Shown here: piece by piece, positions 43,823 to 53,420 of the stretch
Layout: the number at the start of each line of letters is the position of its first letter
Position numbering within the stretch: the first letter of the stretch is position 1
Assembly (NCBI RefSeq): GCF_001667145.1
Contig: NZ_LZIF01000120.1
Coordinates: 27,360 to 91,359 of the forward strand
From: Mycobacterium sp. 852002-51971_SCH5477799-a
GTDB lineage: Bacteria; Actinomycetota; Actinomycetes; Mycobacteriales; Mycobacteriaceae
Length of the DNA: 64,000 nt
Direction: 5' to 3'
Notes under the pieces: model-generated
Seen by the model: only the letters and a program-made list of their open reading frames with translations
Told to the model about the DNA's origin: nothing
Databases searched by the model: none
Translations under genes and position numbers: made by a program

Positions 43823-45208
43823 ATGGCCCGTACTCGCTGGCAAAAATCCACCCCAGTGCTCATCGGGTTGGGCGTGCTGGCGTTTGTCGCCGCCGTTGTG
43901 GTGGCGGCAACGTTTTTCACCACGGCCGGACATGGCGCCAACAGCGCGCATGCCCCGATACCGCCCCCGCACGCCCCGGCGGTGAAGCCCGGCATGACCC
44001 CGGTGAGCGACACCGCTGAGCTACCCAGCGGGCCCGGCGTCGGCGCGATGCTGGCGCCGGTGGCGAGCGACCCCAACCTGGGCCGGCTCGGCGGACGTAT
44101 CACCGACGCCATCACCGGAAAAGAGTTGTGGCAGGTCGCGGCCGACCTGCCGTTGGTGCCGGCCTCGACCAACAAGGTGCTCACCGCGGCCGCGGCCCTG
44201 CTCACGCTCGACCATCAGGCCCGCATCAGCACCCGCGTGGTGGCGGGCAGCCAAAACGCCCAGGGACCCGTCGTGCTGGTGGGTGCCGGCGATCCGGCGC
44301 TGTCGGCCGCGCCGCCCGGCGTGGCCACGTGGTACCGGGGGTCGGCCCGGATCAGCGACCTCGTCGAACAGATCCGCCGCAGCGGCGTGACGCCGACCGC
44401 GGTGCAGGTGGACACCTCGGCGTTCAGCGGGCCGACGATGGCGCAGGGCTGGGACTTGGCTGACGTCGACAACGGCGACATCGCGCCGATCGAGGCGGTG
44501 ATGATCGACGCCGGACGCATCCAGCCTTCGACGGTCAACTCGCGGCGATCCCGAACCCCGGCCCTGGACGCCGGCCGGGAGCTGGCGAAGGCGCTTGGGT
44601 TGGACCCGAACGCGGTCACGATCGTCTCCGCGCCGTCGGGGGCGCGGCAGCTGGCGGTCGTGCAGTCGGCGCCGCTGGTCCAGCGGCTGTCCGAGATGAT
44701 GGATCACTCCGACAACGTGCTGGCCGAGAGCATCGCTCGTGAGGTGGCTGCCGCGATCAACCGGCCGCGCAGCTTTGCCGGCGCCGTCGACGCGGTGACC
44801 AACCGGCTGACCACCGCTCACGTGGACACCGCGGGAGCGACGCTGCTGGATTCCAGTGGGCTTTCGGTCGACGATCGGTTGACGGCCAAGACCCTCGACG
44901 GCGTGCTGCAGGCCGCGGCGGGACCCGATCAGCCGTCGCTGCGGGCGCTGCTGGATCTGCTCCCGATCGCCGCCGGCAGCGGGACGCTGGCCGATCGCTT
45001 CACCGACGCCTCCACCGCGCAGGGCCCCGCGGGCTGGCTGCGGGCCAAGACCGGCTCGTTGACCGGCATCAACGCGCTGGCCGGAGTGCTCACCGACCGC
45101 AGCGGCCGGGTGCTCACGTTCGCGTTCATCTCCAACGACGCCGGCCCGAACGGCCGCAACGTGATGGACGCGCTGGCGACCCGGCTGTGGTCCTGCGGGT
45201 GCTCATGA
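43823..45208 (+). CDS. D-alanyl-D-alanine carboxypeptidase / PBP4-type (S13), Rv3627c-like
   Basis: An extracytoplasmic penicillin-binding protein anchored by one helix (residues 10-32). The active-site motifs are the SxxK in PASTNKVL, SDN in DHSDNVLAES and KTG in AKTGSLTG. The family trims or cleaves peptidoglycan cross-links. The ATG at 43823 has AGGAG directly upstream and gives 461 residues, equal to Rv3627c as I recall. Its stop overlaps the next gene by ATGA. It is the first gene of the run through tilS and hpt. Confidence 0.92.
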   Translation: MARTRWQKSTPVLIGLGVLAFVAAVVVAATFFTTAGHGANSAHAPIPPPHAPAVKPGMTPVSDTAELPSGPGVGAMLAPVASDPNLGRLGGRITDAITGKELWQVAADLPLVPASTNKVLTAAAALLTLDHQARISTRVVAGSQNAQGPVVLVGAGDPALSAAPPGVATWYRGSARISDLVEQIRRSGVTPTAVQVDTSAFSGPTMAQGWDLADVDNGDIAPIEAVMIDAGRIQPSTVNSRRSRTPALDAGRELAKALGLDPNAVTIVSAPSGARQLAVVQSAPLVQRLSEMMDHSDNVLAESIAREVAAAINRPRSFAGAVDAVTNRLTTAHVDTAGATLLDSSGLSVDDRLTAKTLDGVLQAAAGPDQPSLRALLDLLPIAAGSGTLADRFTDASTAQGPAGWLRAKTGSLTGINALAGVLTDRSGRVLTFAFISNDAGPNGRNVMDALATRLWSCGCS

Positions 45209-46266
45209 CGCCGGCGCCGGACCTGACCCTCGGTACCGCCGTCGACTGGAAGTTCGCGGCCGCGGTCGGCCGGCGGTTGGCCCGCCCGGGCCCGCCGTCC
45301 AGCGACTACACCCGCCGCCAGGTGATCGACGAACTCGCCGCCGCGTCCACCAGAGCCGAACCGTTGGTGCGTGACGTCACCGGCCTGGTCACCAACGGCC
45401 CGGTGCCGGCCGCCCGCATCGTCGACCGCTCGGACTGGATCGCCGCGGCCACCGAGTCGATGCGGGTGATGATGCACGGCGCCGAGAAGCCGCGTGGGTT
45501 CCTCACCGGTCGCGTCACCGGCGCGCAGACCGGCGCCGTCCTGGCATATGTGTCCTCGGGCATCCTCGGCCAATACGACCCCTTCGCCAGTAACGACGGG
45601 GCCAAAACGGGCTGTCTGCTGCTGGTGTATCCCAACGTCATCGCCGTCGAGCGGCAGCTTCGAATCGAGCCGGCCGATTTCCGGCTGTGGGTGTGCCTGC
45701 ACGAGGTCACCCATCGTGTGCAGTTCACCGCCAACCAGTGGCTGCCCGACTATATGTCGCAAGCGCTGGGCCTGATCACCCGCGACGCCGGCGAGGACGT
45801 CGGGCAGGTGATCAGCCGGCTGGCCGACTACGCCCGCAACCGCGGCGACACAACGTCGGAATCCGACGCCAACTCCTCGGGGATTCTCGGGCTGGTGCGC
45901 GCGGTGCAGTCCGAACCGCAGCGGCAGGCGCTGGACCAGTTGCTGGTGCTGGGCACCTTGCTGGAGGGCCACGCGGATCACGTCATGGATGCCGTCGGGC
46001 CGATGGCGGTGCCGTCGGTGGCCACCATCCGCCGCCGGTTCGACGAGCGCCGCCACCGCAAGCAGCCGCCGCTGCAGCGGTTATTGCGCGCGCTGCTGGG
46101 GCTCGACGCCAAGCTCAGCCAGTACACCCGCGGCAAGGCGTTCGTCGATCACGTGGTCGGCAAGGTCGGGATGGCGCGGTTCAACGCCATCTGGACGGGT
46201 CCCGAAACGCTGCCGCTGCCCACCGAGATCGAAGAGCCACAGCGATGGATCGACCGGGTGCTGTAG
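45205..46266 (+). CDS. Zincin-like metallopeptidase (DUF2342), Rv3626c-like
   Basis: A 353-residue cytoplasmic protein with the zinc motif HEVTH (VCLHEVTHRVQF, around residue 174) and a downstream Glu in LEGHADHVMD that could be the third ligand. The family is sometimes labelled F420-biosynthesis-associated, without proof. It lies between the carboxypeptidase (4-bp overlap) and tilS (22-bp overlap). The substrate is unknown. Confidence 0.88.
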   Translation: MTPAPDLTLGTAVDWKFAAAVGRRLARPGPPSSDYTRRQVIDELAAASTRAEPLVRDVTGLVTNGPVPAARIVDRSDWIAAATESMRVMMHGAEKPRGFLTGRVTGAQTGAVLAYVSSGILGQYDPFASNDGAKTGCLLLVYPNVIAVERQLRIEPADFRLWVCLHEVTHRVQFTANQWLPDYMSQALGLITRDAGEDVGQVISRLADYARNRGDTTSESDANSSGILGLVRAVQSEPQRQALDQLLVLGTLLEGHADHVMDAVGPMAVPSVATIRRRFDERRHRKQPPLQRLLRALLGLDAKLSQYTRGKAFVDHVVGKVGMARFNAIWTGPETLPLPTEIEEPQRWIDRVL

Positions 46267-47219
46267 GCCAACTGCGCGCGGCTGTCGAGGCGTTCATCAA
46301 GGCCCACCTCGCCACCGTCGAACAGTGGTGCGTGGCGCTGTCCGGCGGTCCGGATTCGCTGGCGCTTACCGCGGTCGCGGCCCAGCTGCGACCCACCACC
46401 GCGGTGGTCGTCGACCACGGCTTGCAGTCCGACTCGGCCGCCGTCGCCGAGACCGCCCGCGCCCAGGCCACAGCGTTGGGATGCGTTGGGGCTCAAGTGG
46501 TTCGGGTGCAAGTGGGCAACCGCGGCGGTCCCGAGGCGGCGGCGCGCGCGGCCCGCTACGCCGCGTTGAGCGCCTACCACACCGGCCCGGTGCTGCTGGG
46601 CCACACGCTGGACGACCAGGCCGAGACGGTACTGCTGGGTCTGGGCCGCGGGTCCGGGGCGCGCTCGATCGCCGGGATGCGTCCGTACGATCCGCCATGG
46701 TGCCGGCCGTTACTGGGGGTGCGCCGGGCCGTCACCCACGGCGCGTGCCAAGAGCTTGGGCTGACCCCCTGGCAGGATCCACACAACACCGACCGCCGGT
46801 TCACCCGGACCCGGCTGCGCACCGAGGTGCTGCCGCTGCTGGAGGACGTGCTCGGCGGTGGCGTGGCCGAGGCGCTGGCGCGCACCGCGACCTCCCTGCG
46901 CGAGGATTCTGAGTTGATCGACACGCTGGCGGCCAGGGCGCTGCCCGAGACCAAGGCGGACTCCGGTCTGCGGGTGCGGGCGCTAGCGGCCCTGGACGCC
47001 CCCCTGCGGCGCCGGGTGATCCGGACCTGGCTGCTGACCGGCGGCGCAACGAACCTGACCGACAAGCAGATTCGCGGGGTGGACGCCCTGGTCACCGGCT
47101 GGCATGGGCAGGGCGGGGTGGCGGTGGGGTCATCGCTGCCCGAGGAACGATTGTTCGCGGGCCGCCGCGACGGCGTGCTGACGCTGTGGCGCGAGCCGGT
47201 CGGCAAACCTGTCCAATAG
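46245..47219 (+). CDS. tilS: tRNA(Ile)-lysidine synthase
   Basis: Modifies the CAT anticodon of tRNA-Ile to lysidine, so it reads AUA; essential. The PP-loop ATP-binding motif is LSGGPDSLA, with the family's HTLDDQAETVLLGLGRGSG and RRFTRTRLRTEVLPLL further on. The ATG at 46245 gives 324 residues, typical for mycobacteria, and lies inside the end of the previous gene. Confidence 0.95.
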   Translation: MDRPGAVGQLRAAVEAFIKAHLATVEQWCVALSGGPDSLALTAVAAQLRPTTAVVVDHGLQSDSAAVAETARAQATALGCVGAQVVRVQVGNRGGPEAAARAARYAALSAYHTGPVLLGHTLDDQAETVLLGLGRGSGARSIAGMRPYDPPWCRPLLGVRRAVTHGACQELGLTPWQDPHNTDRRFTRTRLRTEVLPLLEDVLGGGVAEALARTATSLREDSELIDTLAARALPETKADSGLRVRALAALDAPLRRRVIRTWLLTGGATNLTDKQIRGVDALVTGWHGQGGVAVGSSLPEERLFAGRRDGVLTLWREPVGKPVQ

Positions 47220-47275
47220 TCGCAATATCGGGCCTGCCATTGGTTATTCGCCCGTCGTCGTGGCACTCTGTGGGC

Positions 47276-47881
47276 GTGGCCCAGATCTCCTCGGCGATCA
47301 CCCCCGCTCAACCCGCGGAGCTGTACCCCGGGGATATCAAGTCTGTCCTGCTGACGTCGGCGCAAATTCAGGCGCGAATCGCCGAACTCGGCACCGAAAT
47401 CGGCGAGAACTACCGCGACGCCGCGATCGAGACCGGCCAGGATCTGCTGCTGATCACCGTGCTCAAGGGAGCTGTGATCTTTGTCACCGACCTGGCCCGC
47501 GCGATCCCGCTGCCCACGCAGTTCGAGTTCATGGCCGTCAGCTCCTACGGGTCATCGACGTCGTCTTCGGGCGTGGTGCGGATTCTCAAGGATCTGGACC
47601 GCGACATCGAGGGCCGCGACGTGCTGATCGTCGAGGACGTCGTCGACTCGGGCCTCACCCTGTCCTGGCTCCTGCGCAACCTCAAAACGCGCCACCCGCG
47701 GTCGCTGCGGGTGTGCACCTTGCTGCGCAAGCCCGACGCGCAGGGTGCCCATGTCGACATCGCTTATGTGGGCTTCGACATCCCCAACGACTTCGTCGTC
47801 GGCTATGGCCTCGACTACGACGAGCGCTACCGCGACCTGTCCTACATCGGAACCCTGGACCCGCGGGTCTATCAGCAGTAG
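47276..47881 (+). CDS. hpt: Hypoxanthine-guanine phosphoribosyltransferase
   Basis: Salvages hypoxanthine and guanine to IMP and GMP using PRPP. The PRPP loop is VLIVEDVVDSGLT, with the flexible-loop SSYGSSTSSSG and the purine-binding YVGFDIPNDFVVGYGLDY. Two in-frame GTGs (47270 and 47276) are possible starts; the second gives 201 residues. It follows tilS by 56 bp. In many bacteria hpt is followed directly by ftsH, but here lpqG and about 9 kb intervene, as in M. tuberculosis. Confidence 0.95.
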   Translation: MAQISSAITPAQPAELYPGDIKSVLLTSAQIQARIAELGTEIGENYRDAAIETGQDLLLITVLKGAVIFVTDLARAIPLPTQFEFMAVSSYGSSTSSSGVVRILKDLDRDIEGRDVLIVEDVVDSGLTLSWLLRNLKTRHPRSLRVCTLLRKPDAQGAHVDIAYVGFDIPNDFVVGYGLDYDERYRDLSYIGTLDPRVYQQ

Positions 47882-47914
47882 ACGCAGCCCGATTAGCCGC
47901 GCTTGCGATCGCCG

Positions 47915-48652
47915 CTAGTCCAACTCCCACTGCGCGGTCACTGAGAAGTTCACGGTCTGCTGTCCGGGCTCCAGCGGAACCATCGACGGCATGGCCCGCG
48001 GTGCCCCGGTCGGCGGCGGGGTGTTGCCGGTGACCTCCGAAATGGACAGCACCCGGCCCAGCCGGAGCCCGGACAGCTGGGCGTACTGCTCGGCTCGGCT
48101 CTTGGCGTCGTTGAACGCCCGGGACCGGGCGTCCTTCACCAGCTGCGAATCGTCGGCGATGGAATAGCGGACGGATTTGATCCGGGTGGCGTCGCCGCCC
48201 GTGCCGACGATGAGGGCGAGCAAGCGCGACGCGGCGTCCGCTGGGTGGATTTTGACGGCGATGGCGTTGGTCGCGCGGTACGCGGTGATGGCGGCGGTAC
48301 CGGTGGGGCCTGGGTTGTTGTATTCGGGTGACAGCGTGACCTCGGTGGTGCTGATGTCCTTGCGGTCGATGCCGGCGCCAGTCAGGGCGTTGATGACCGC
48401 CTGTTGACGATCGTTGGTTTGGTTCATCGCCGTGGTGACGTCGGGCGCGGTGAATTCGATGCCGACGTCGGCGGTCAGGGTGTCCGGGACCCCTTGCACC
48501 TGACCGGTGCCCACGACCGTGACCTGACGAGGGTTGGCCCCGGGCTGCGGCGCGTTGTGCTTGTCGCACGCCGAGATCGCTGCGACTGTGAGCCCGGCCG
48601 TGGCTACGGCGATCGATCGGCGAAGAAGACCTTGTGTGCTGGGTTTCGGCAT
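47915..48652 (-). CDS. lpqG: Lipoprotein with SIMPL/DUF541 domain, LpqG
   Basis: The signal peptide ends at the lipobox ISAC (about Cys29), so it is a membrane-anchored lipoprotein. The SIMPL domain (VTVVGTGQVQGVPDTLTADV, then SRAFNDAKSRAEQYAQLSGL) is shared with periplasmic BP26-type proteins of unclear function that form rings or respond to oxidative stress. The 245 residues compare with 240 for LpqG (Rv3623), in the same place. Confidence 0.88.
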   Translation of the reverse strand: MPKPSTQGLLRRSIAVATAGLTVAAISACDKHNAPQPGANPRQVTVVGTGQVQGVPDTLTADVGIEFTAPDVTTAMNQTNDRQQAVINALTGAGIDRKDISTTEVTLSPEYNNPGPTGTAAITAYRATNAIAVKIHPADAASRLLALIVGTGGDATRIKSVRYSIADDSQLVKDARSRAFNDAKSRAEQYAQLSGLRLGRVLSISEVTGNTPPPTGAPRAMPSMVPLEPGQQTVNFSVTAQWELD

Positions 48653-48814
48653 GCCTCACCCTGACACTGACTGGACCCTAGCGTCTACCACGCTTCGAAA
48701 CGAGGCTGCTTCGTCCCCACAAGCTGTCCCTTCACCACTGGGCGCTGCCCACAATTGTCGTTGCGTGAGCGCATATTTGGGGCGCTTCGTTGCCATGACC
48801 GCGGCCGGTCGGCA

Positions 48815-49789
48815 CTACAGAAGCGGCAGCAGCCATCCGCCCGGACCCTCGTCGTGTGGCCCGGTCAGGTCGGACCTGAATCCACGAATGCCGCCGTCGT
48901 TCGTCCGTTTATCCGTGAGTCGCCTCTGGACGTCGTCGGGGAGGCGGCCAATGCGGTCAGGTGAATTCCACAGTTCCCAGGTTTGCACCGCCCAGTACAA
49001 CGCGAACTCGATGATCACCGCCGATTCCAGCCAGATGACCCATGGCTCCCATCCGGGATGCTTGAGATGCACTGCGACAACTGCGATTAACGTCACCACC
49101 ATCACTGCGGCGATGATCCAGTAGTACCACTTGTAGCCGTTTTTGTGCGGTGCCTTCACCGGGTCCTCCTGCCCGACGACGAGGGCGGCGCAAAACACGG
49201 TGATGATGAAGGACAAGAGCATCAGGAAACCGGCGATGCCGTGGATTTGCGCGTAGAACCAGTTCGGGAAAAAGACGAGGGCAACGAAGCCAAGCGCCAT
49301 GATCACCCAGAAAATCCACTGCGCGACGGTGCCCAACGGGCTTCTCTTGTGCCGAGTGTGGTTGCGCCAGTGCAGCACGGCCATCGCCGACCAGCCCACG
49401 ATCAGTGCAACAACGACCGCCCAGACATTGGGCTGGGTTGCGGGCTCGAATTGGGACGGCAGATCATATTTCCCACACAGTTTCGTGGGTCGACCCTGCG
49501 GGACCATTGCGATCATCAACGCCGAGACCCCCGCCAAAGTCAACAATGCATCCTCGGTGTCGTTGCTGCCCTTGTACATGATGAAGAGCGTGCCGAGCGC
49601 CAGCAGCGCGGCGATCAGGATGCTGTGCGCGGAGGTGTAATAGTAAGCGCTGAGGGCGAATTGCCAGCAGGTGGCCGACAATTGTTCGATGACAATGGCC
49701 ACGAATACCATGAGCGTTACTATGACCATGCCGACGCGTAGGTCACGGTAGATGGCAAGTGTGATGGGCGTTGGTTTCTGGTTGCTCAT
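48815..49789 (-). CDS. Orphan multi-pass membrane protein
   Basis: A 324-residue protein with about eight hydrophobic helices (for example MVIVTLMVFVAIVIEQL, AHSILIAALLALGTLFIMY, VWAVVVALIVGWSAMAVL, WIIAAVMVVTLIAVVAVHL). A soluble acidic tail follows (DKRTNDGGIRGFRSDLTGPH). Tyr/Ser-rich YYYTSAHS lies at the end of the second extracellular loop. It is absent between lpqG and PE32 in M. tuberculosis. Base composition is less GC-rich than its neighbours, hinting at a later arrival. I do not recognise a family or function. Confidence 0.7.
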   Translation of the reverse strand: MSNQKPTPITLAIYRDLRVGMVIVTLMVFVAIVIEQLSATCWQFALSAYYYTSAHSILIAALLALGTLFIMYKGSNDTEDALLTLAGVSALMIAMVPQGRPTKLCGKYDLPSQFEPATQPNVWAVVVALIVGWSAMAVLHWRNHTRHKRSPLGTVAQWIFWVIMALGFVALVFFPNWFYAQIHGIAGFLMLLSFIITVFCAALVVGQEDPVKAPHKNGYKWYYWIIAAVMVVTLIAVVAVHLKHPGWEPWVIWLESAVIIEFALYWAVQTWELWNSPDRIGRLPDDVQRRLTDKRTNDGGIRGFRSDLTGPHDEGPGGWLLPLL

Positions 49790-50272
49790 GCTGCCTACTT
49801 CAGACCAGTCCGATATCTAATCGGCGACGATAGCCGGTGATATGGCTGACCGCTGAGGATTTATGCAAATGTGTGCAGCGTTCCGGCATCGCTCAGTTGA
49901 TTGCCGGGTCGGCCGCGACGGCGATTGAGGCTTGCCGGAGAGGGGCTGCGGCGTCCCCACACAAATGAGCGACTCTGTACCTCCGGTCAGCCCGGGCACC
50001 AAAGCATTGCCTGCAAAGGCTTGGCGGTCACGTCAGCAGCCTCATATAAGTTCATATATGTCTCCAATCATATTTATTCGCAACATATTTCATGCGAAAT
50101 ACAAATGATGCAGCATTTCAGACCAGCTAAGTGAACAGTTCTCGTCCTGGTCATGAATTAGCGAGTCGCGGGCTGTCATCTCTGGACATGCCTGGCCTAA
50201 CGTGTCCAGACGTCTGATTCGGCACGCCTATCGGTGCCGAGAGCTATTGATTTGAAAGGGTTTTGAGAAGAC
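49790..50272 (+). promoter_or_regulatory. Long AT-rich leader region upstream of the PE/PPE pair
   Basis: 483 bp without a supported gene. Positions 50041-50120 are conspicuously AT-rich for this genome (ATATAAGTTCATATATG, CATATTTATTCGCAACATAT), and probably hold the PE/PPE promoter or a nucleoid-protein (Lsr2-type) binding site. No hairpin terminator stands out. Confidence 0.45.
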
Positions 50273-50572
50273 ATGTCGTTCTTGATGGCGCAACCGGAAA
50301 TATTGACTGCTGCTTCCCGCGAGCTGCATAGGATCAATGCGTCCGTGCGGGAGGGAAATTCGGCGGTGGCAATTTCCACGACGAGGGTGACCCCCGCCGC
50401 AGCTGACGCGGTATCGATATTGACCGCGCAGCAGTTCTCGCGGCACGGTCAGCTCTTCCAGGAGATCAGTGCGCAGGCCGCGCTGATTCGTGAGCAGTTG
50501 GCGACGATGCTTGGCATCAGCGCCGGTTCGTACGGCGCCACCGAGGTCGCCAACACTGCCTCAGTCGGTTAG
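50273..50572 (+). CDS. PE-family protein (PE32-like)
   Basis: A 99-residue protein consisting of a PE domain only: helix 1 starts MSFLMAQPEILTAASRELHR, then a turn (TTRVTPAAADAVS) and helix 2 with QQFSRHGQLFQEISAQAALI. A YxxxD/E-like secretion signal after helix 2 is not clear. It pairs with the following PPE to form a four-helix bundle exported by an ESX (type VII) system. It begins 12 bp before the PPE. In M. tuberculosis the place is taken by PE32-PPE65-esxW-esxV. Confidence 0.88.
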   Translation: MSFLMAQPEILTAASRELHRINASVREGNSAVAISTTRVTPAAADAVSILTAQQFSRHGQLFQEISAQAALIREQLATMLGISAGSYGATEVANTASVG

Positions 50573-50583
50573 GCGAGGACACC

Positions 50584-51831
50584 ATGCTCGACTTCGCGCA
50601 GTTACCACCGGAGATCAACTCGGCGCTGATGTATGCGGGACCCGGCTCAGGGCCGCTGCTGGCCGCCGCGGCGGCCTGGGACGGTCTGGCCACCGAGTTG
50701 CACTCCGCGGCCGCCGCCTACGGGGTGGTAATCGCGGGCCTCACCGACGGGCCATGGCAGGGGCCGGCCGCCTCGGCCATGCTCACGGCGGTCGCACCGC
50801 AAGTGGCGTGGCTACTCGGCACGGGTGGACAGGTCGAACATGTCGCCGCTCAAGCGGTGGCGGCGGCGGGTGTCTATGAGCTGGCGTTCGCCGAAACGGT
50901 GCCGCCGCCGGTGATTGCGGCGAACCGGGCGTTGCTGGCGGAGTTGTTGGCGACGAACTTCCTCGGCCAGAACGTCGCGGCCATCGCGGCTACCGAGGCC
51001 CAATACGGCGAGATGTGGGCGCAAGACGCCGCCGCGATGTACGGCTACGCCGGCGGGTCGGCCGCAGCGTCGATGTTGCCGCCATTCGAACCGGCCGAAC
51101 CCGCTACCAACCCGGCCGGCGCTGCTCGTCAGGCCGCCGCGGTCGCCCAGGCGGCCGGCGCGAGCGGAAGCGAGAGTGCGCGGGACGCGGTGCCCCAAAT
51201 GCTTGCCGCGTTGGCCGGGGCGACGAATAATCCCGCGTCGTCCGGCAATCCCACGTTTTCCCTGGGCGGAATCAGCCTGAACCCCGAAGGCGATGGTCTG
51301 GTGGTGGGGGGTCCATTGGGTGATCTGTTGGAGGGCCTGACCGGGTCGCAAACACTGGACGCCAGCACACCTTTCGACGCGTTCATCCGATTGATTTCTC
51401 CGACCCGGCTCTTCACCACGTCGTTCAAAGACATCCAAAGCATCGCTCAGGGCATGATGCCGGCCGCGAAGTCGGCCACCGAGGGCGTCGCCAAGGCCGC
51501 AGAAGCCTCGCTCCCCGCCGCCGTTTCGGGCGCGAGCCTGGGCTCGGTGGGCGCGGTTGGATCGGCGGGCGCGGCCGTCGGCAAGGCGGCGTCTGTCGGT
51601 GGATTGTCGGTTCCGGCGGCCTGGGCGAGCGCGGCCCCGACGGCGCCTTCGGTCGCCGTGGCGCTCAACGGCGCCACTGCCACGGGCGCGGTTGAGCGTG
51701 CCACCAATGCGGTGGGAGGGGTGCCGATGACGCCTGTCGGCGGGGCGGGGCGCGGCGCCGCGGCCCACTTCGTCACTCCCCGATACGGTTTCAAGCCCAC
51801 CGTCATCGCACAACCCCCGGCGGGAGGCTGA
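50584..51831 (+). CDS. PPE-family protein, PPE-SVP subfamily (PPE65-like)
   Basis: A 415-residue protein with the PPE domain (residues 1-175: MLDFAQLPPEINSALMY and the WxG motif in DGPWQGPAA). An Ala/Gly-rich middle leads to the subfamily motif LSVPAAWASA (about 345). The C-terminal RYGFKPTVIAQPP is common to PPE-SVP proteins. It is expected to be secreted as a PE/PPE dimer through an ESX system. Esx (WXG100) genes do not follow, unlike in M. tuberculosis. Confidence 0.9.
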   Translation: MLDFAQLPPEINSALMYAGPGSGPLLAAAAAWDGLATELHSAAAAYGVVIAGLTDGPWQGPAASAMLTAVAPQVAWLLGTGGQVEHVAAQAVAAAGVYELAFAETVPPPVIAANRALLAELLATNFLGQNVAAIAATEAQYGEMWAQDAAAMYGYAGGSAAASMLPPFEPAEPATNPAGAARQAAAVAQAAGASGSESARDAVPQMLAALAGATNNPASSGNPTFSLGGISLNPEGDGLVVGGPLGDLLEGLTGSQTLDASTPFDAFIRLISPTRLFTTSFKDIQSIAQGMMPAAKSATEGVAKAAEASLPAAVSGASLGSVGAVGSAGAAVGKAASVGGLSVPAAWASAAPTAPSVAVALNGATATGAVERATNAVGGVPMTPVGGAGRGAAAHFVTPRYGFKPTVIAQPPAGG

Positions 51832-51835
51832 TGCG

Positions 51836-53413
51836 TTAGAAGGGTGGGTCGTCGGGCAAGGGCTGCAGAACCAGCTCATCGGGCTGCCAATCCGGCGGCA
51901 ACTCTTCGGGCTCTCTTGGATCGTTCACCCAGGTGCAATAGGGGCTGGTGCTCGGTGCGCCCTTGAACAGGAAGAGCATGTCGCGCATATGGTTTCGGAA
52001 CTTGCGCGACGCGATTTCCTCTTTGCGCCCCCACTCGAGCCGCATCCGGGCCTCGTTGATCGGCCGTTGCTCGCGATTGTGCCCACGGGCTCGAGCGATT
52101 CGTGCACTGCGGTGTTGCAATCGGGACCGCCGTTTCGGGGCCGGCGTCACGCATGCCGGGCCGCGCGGCGGTGGAAACAGGTCCGCGCCGGCAGGCGAGG
52201 TCCGATAGGTCCGTCCGCTCGGCGACGTCCACACCACGGTGCCGTCGGGAAGCTGATTGTCGCGCCAGCCGCCGAAAGTCTTGAGTCGATGATGTTGTCG
52301 GCAAAGGCATTTGAGGTTCTCCGCCGTGGTCTGGCCGCCTGCCGCCGGATCCCGGTGATTGAACGGAACCGTGTGGTCGAGGTCGCAGACCACCGCCGGG
52401 CGGCTGCAGCCGGGGAAGCGGCAGGTCAGATCCCGGCATCGAACGGTTCGTTCGAGCGCGGCAGACGGTTGATAGCGCAGCGCTTCGACCGGACTGGTCA
52501 CCGGGTCGGCGACGAGTACGGCTGCGGCGCCGGCTAATTGGCGCACCTGCTCCGCATCGATGACGCCATAACCCTCCAGATAGCCGGGCTCGGACCCGTT
52601 ATCGTGGACGGTTCGCTCGCTGGCCACCACGTTGATGACGACGCGCACGCCGGCCCGACCGTCGTCGCCCTCGCCCAGCCGGACCGGGCACTCCGCTTGT
52701 CCACAGGCGCAACCCAATCCACGACCCTCGGCCAGCGCGCCCAACGCGTCGGCTCGCCGCTGATCCATGGTCCGCGGATCCGCGGGGCACACCTGCTTGG
52801 CTAGCTGGGACAGCCGTCGATCGAACGCGACGGCAGCCGAGGCCGCGACCGATCCATGCACCTCGGCCATCCCATCGGCCGCGGCTCTGATTCCGATGCA
52901 ACGTTCGTCCTCGGCGGCCCGGCGGCGCTCGCGGGCGGCGTCGGGATCGGCGGTTCGCACGGCGGCGTCGACGGCGTTGACGATGCGTTGCCTCGACCAC
53001 CCGTGCCAGTTACCGATGCGCTCGGCCAGCGAATGGTCGAGATTGGCGATCAGCGTTTCGTCGGTGACCAGATCGGTCCGGCTGATGACCAACCGCACTG
53101 TGCGCCAATCCGTTCGGCCCTCTGTCAGCAAGGCCGCGATCTTGGGCAACCTGACGTCGAGCGCCTCCGCATAGGACACCAGGTAGCTGGCGCCCATCGG
53201 CGAGAGGTTCATCGCGGCGGCGACCTCCGCGGCGGTCTGCTCGAAGCCGTCGATCTCCGCGTACTCCCGGTCGGGCTGCTCGGCGAGCGCAACTCGATGC
53301 CGGAGCAGCGCCGCCACCGCCGCCAGCCGTCGGGCCACCAGGGTCGACTCCTGCCGATGGGTGGACTCGATGACCCCCACCAGGGAAGACGGATCGGCCG
53401 GAAATTCGAACAT
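51836..53413 (-). CDS. 13E12-type DUF222/HNH endonuclease domain protein
   Basis: A 525-residue protein. The N-terminal DUF222 helical region (DGFEQTAAEVAAAMNLSPMG and RTDWRTVRLVISRTDLVT) is followed by a C-terminal HNH nuclease motif (CRFPGCSRPAVVCDLDHTVP and NLKCLCRQHHRLKTFGGW). The His and Cys residues needed for zinc and catalysis are present. The family is repeated many times in mycobacterial genomes and often associated with mobile DNA; its function is uncertain. The start at MFEFPADP is backed by a TATAAT box 7 bp upstream (leaderless transcript). It is not at this site in M. tuberculosis. Confidence 0.9.
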   Translation of the reverse strand: MFEFPADPSSLVGVIESTHRQESTLVARRLAAVAALLRHRVALAEQPDREYAEIDGFEQTAAEVAAAMNLSPMGASYLVSYAEALDVRLPKIAALLTEGRTDWRTVRLVISRTDLVTDETLIANLDHSLAERIGNWHGWSRQRIVNAVDAAVRTADPDAARERRRAAEDERCIGIRAAADGMAEVHGSVAASAAVAFDRRLSQLAKQVCPADPRTMDQRRADALGALAEGRGLGCACGQAECPVRLGEGDDGRAGVRVVINVVASERTVHDNGSEPGYLEGYGVIDAEQVRQLAGAAAVLVADPVTSPVEALRYQPSAALERTVRCRDLTCRFPGCSRPAVVCDLDHTVPFNHRDPAAGGQTTAENLKCLCRQHHRLKTFGGWRDNQLPDGTVVWTSPSGRTYRTSPAGADLFPPPRGPACVTPAPKRRSRLQHRSARIARARGHNREQRPINEARMRLEWGRKEEIASRKFRNHMRDMLFLFKGAPSTSPYCTWVNDPREPEELPPDWQPDELVLQPLPDDPPF

Positions 53414-53420
53414 GGGTTCG

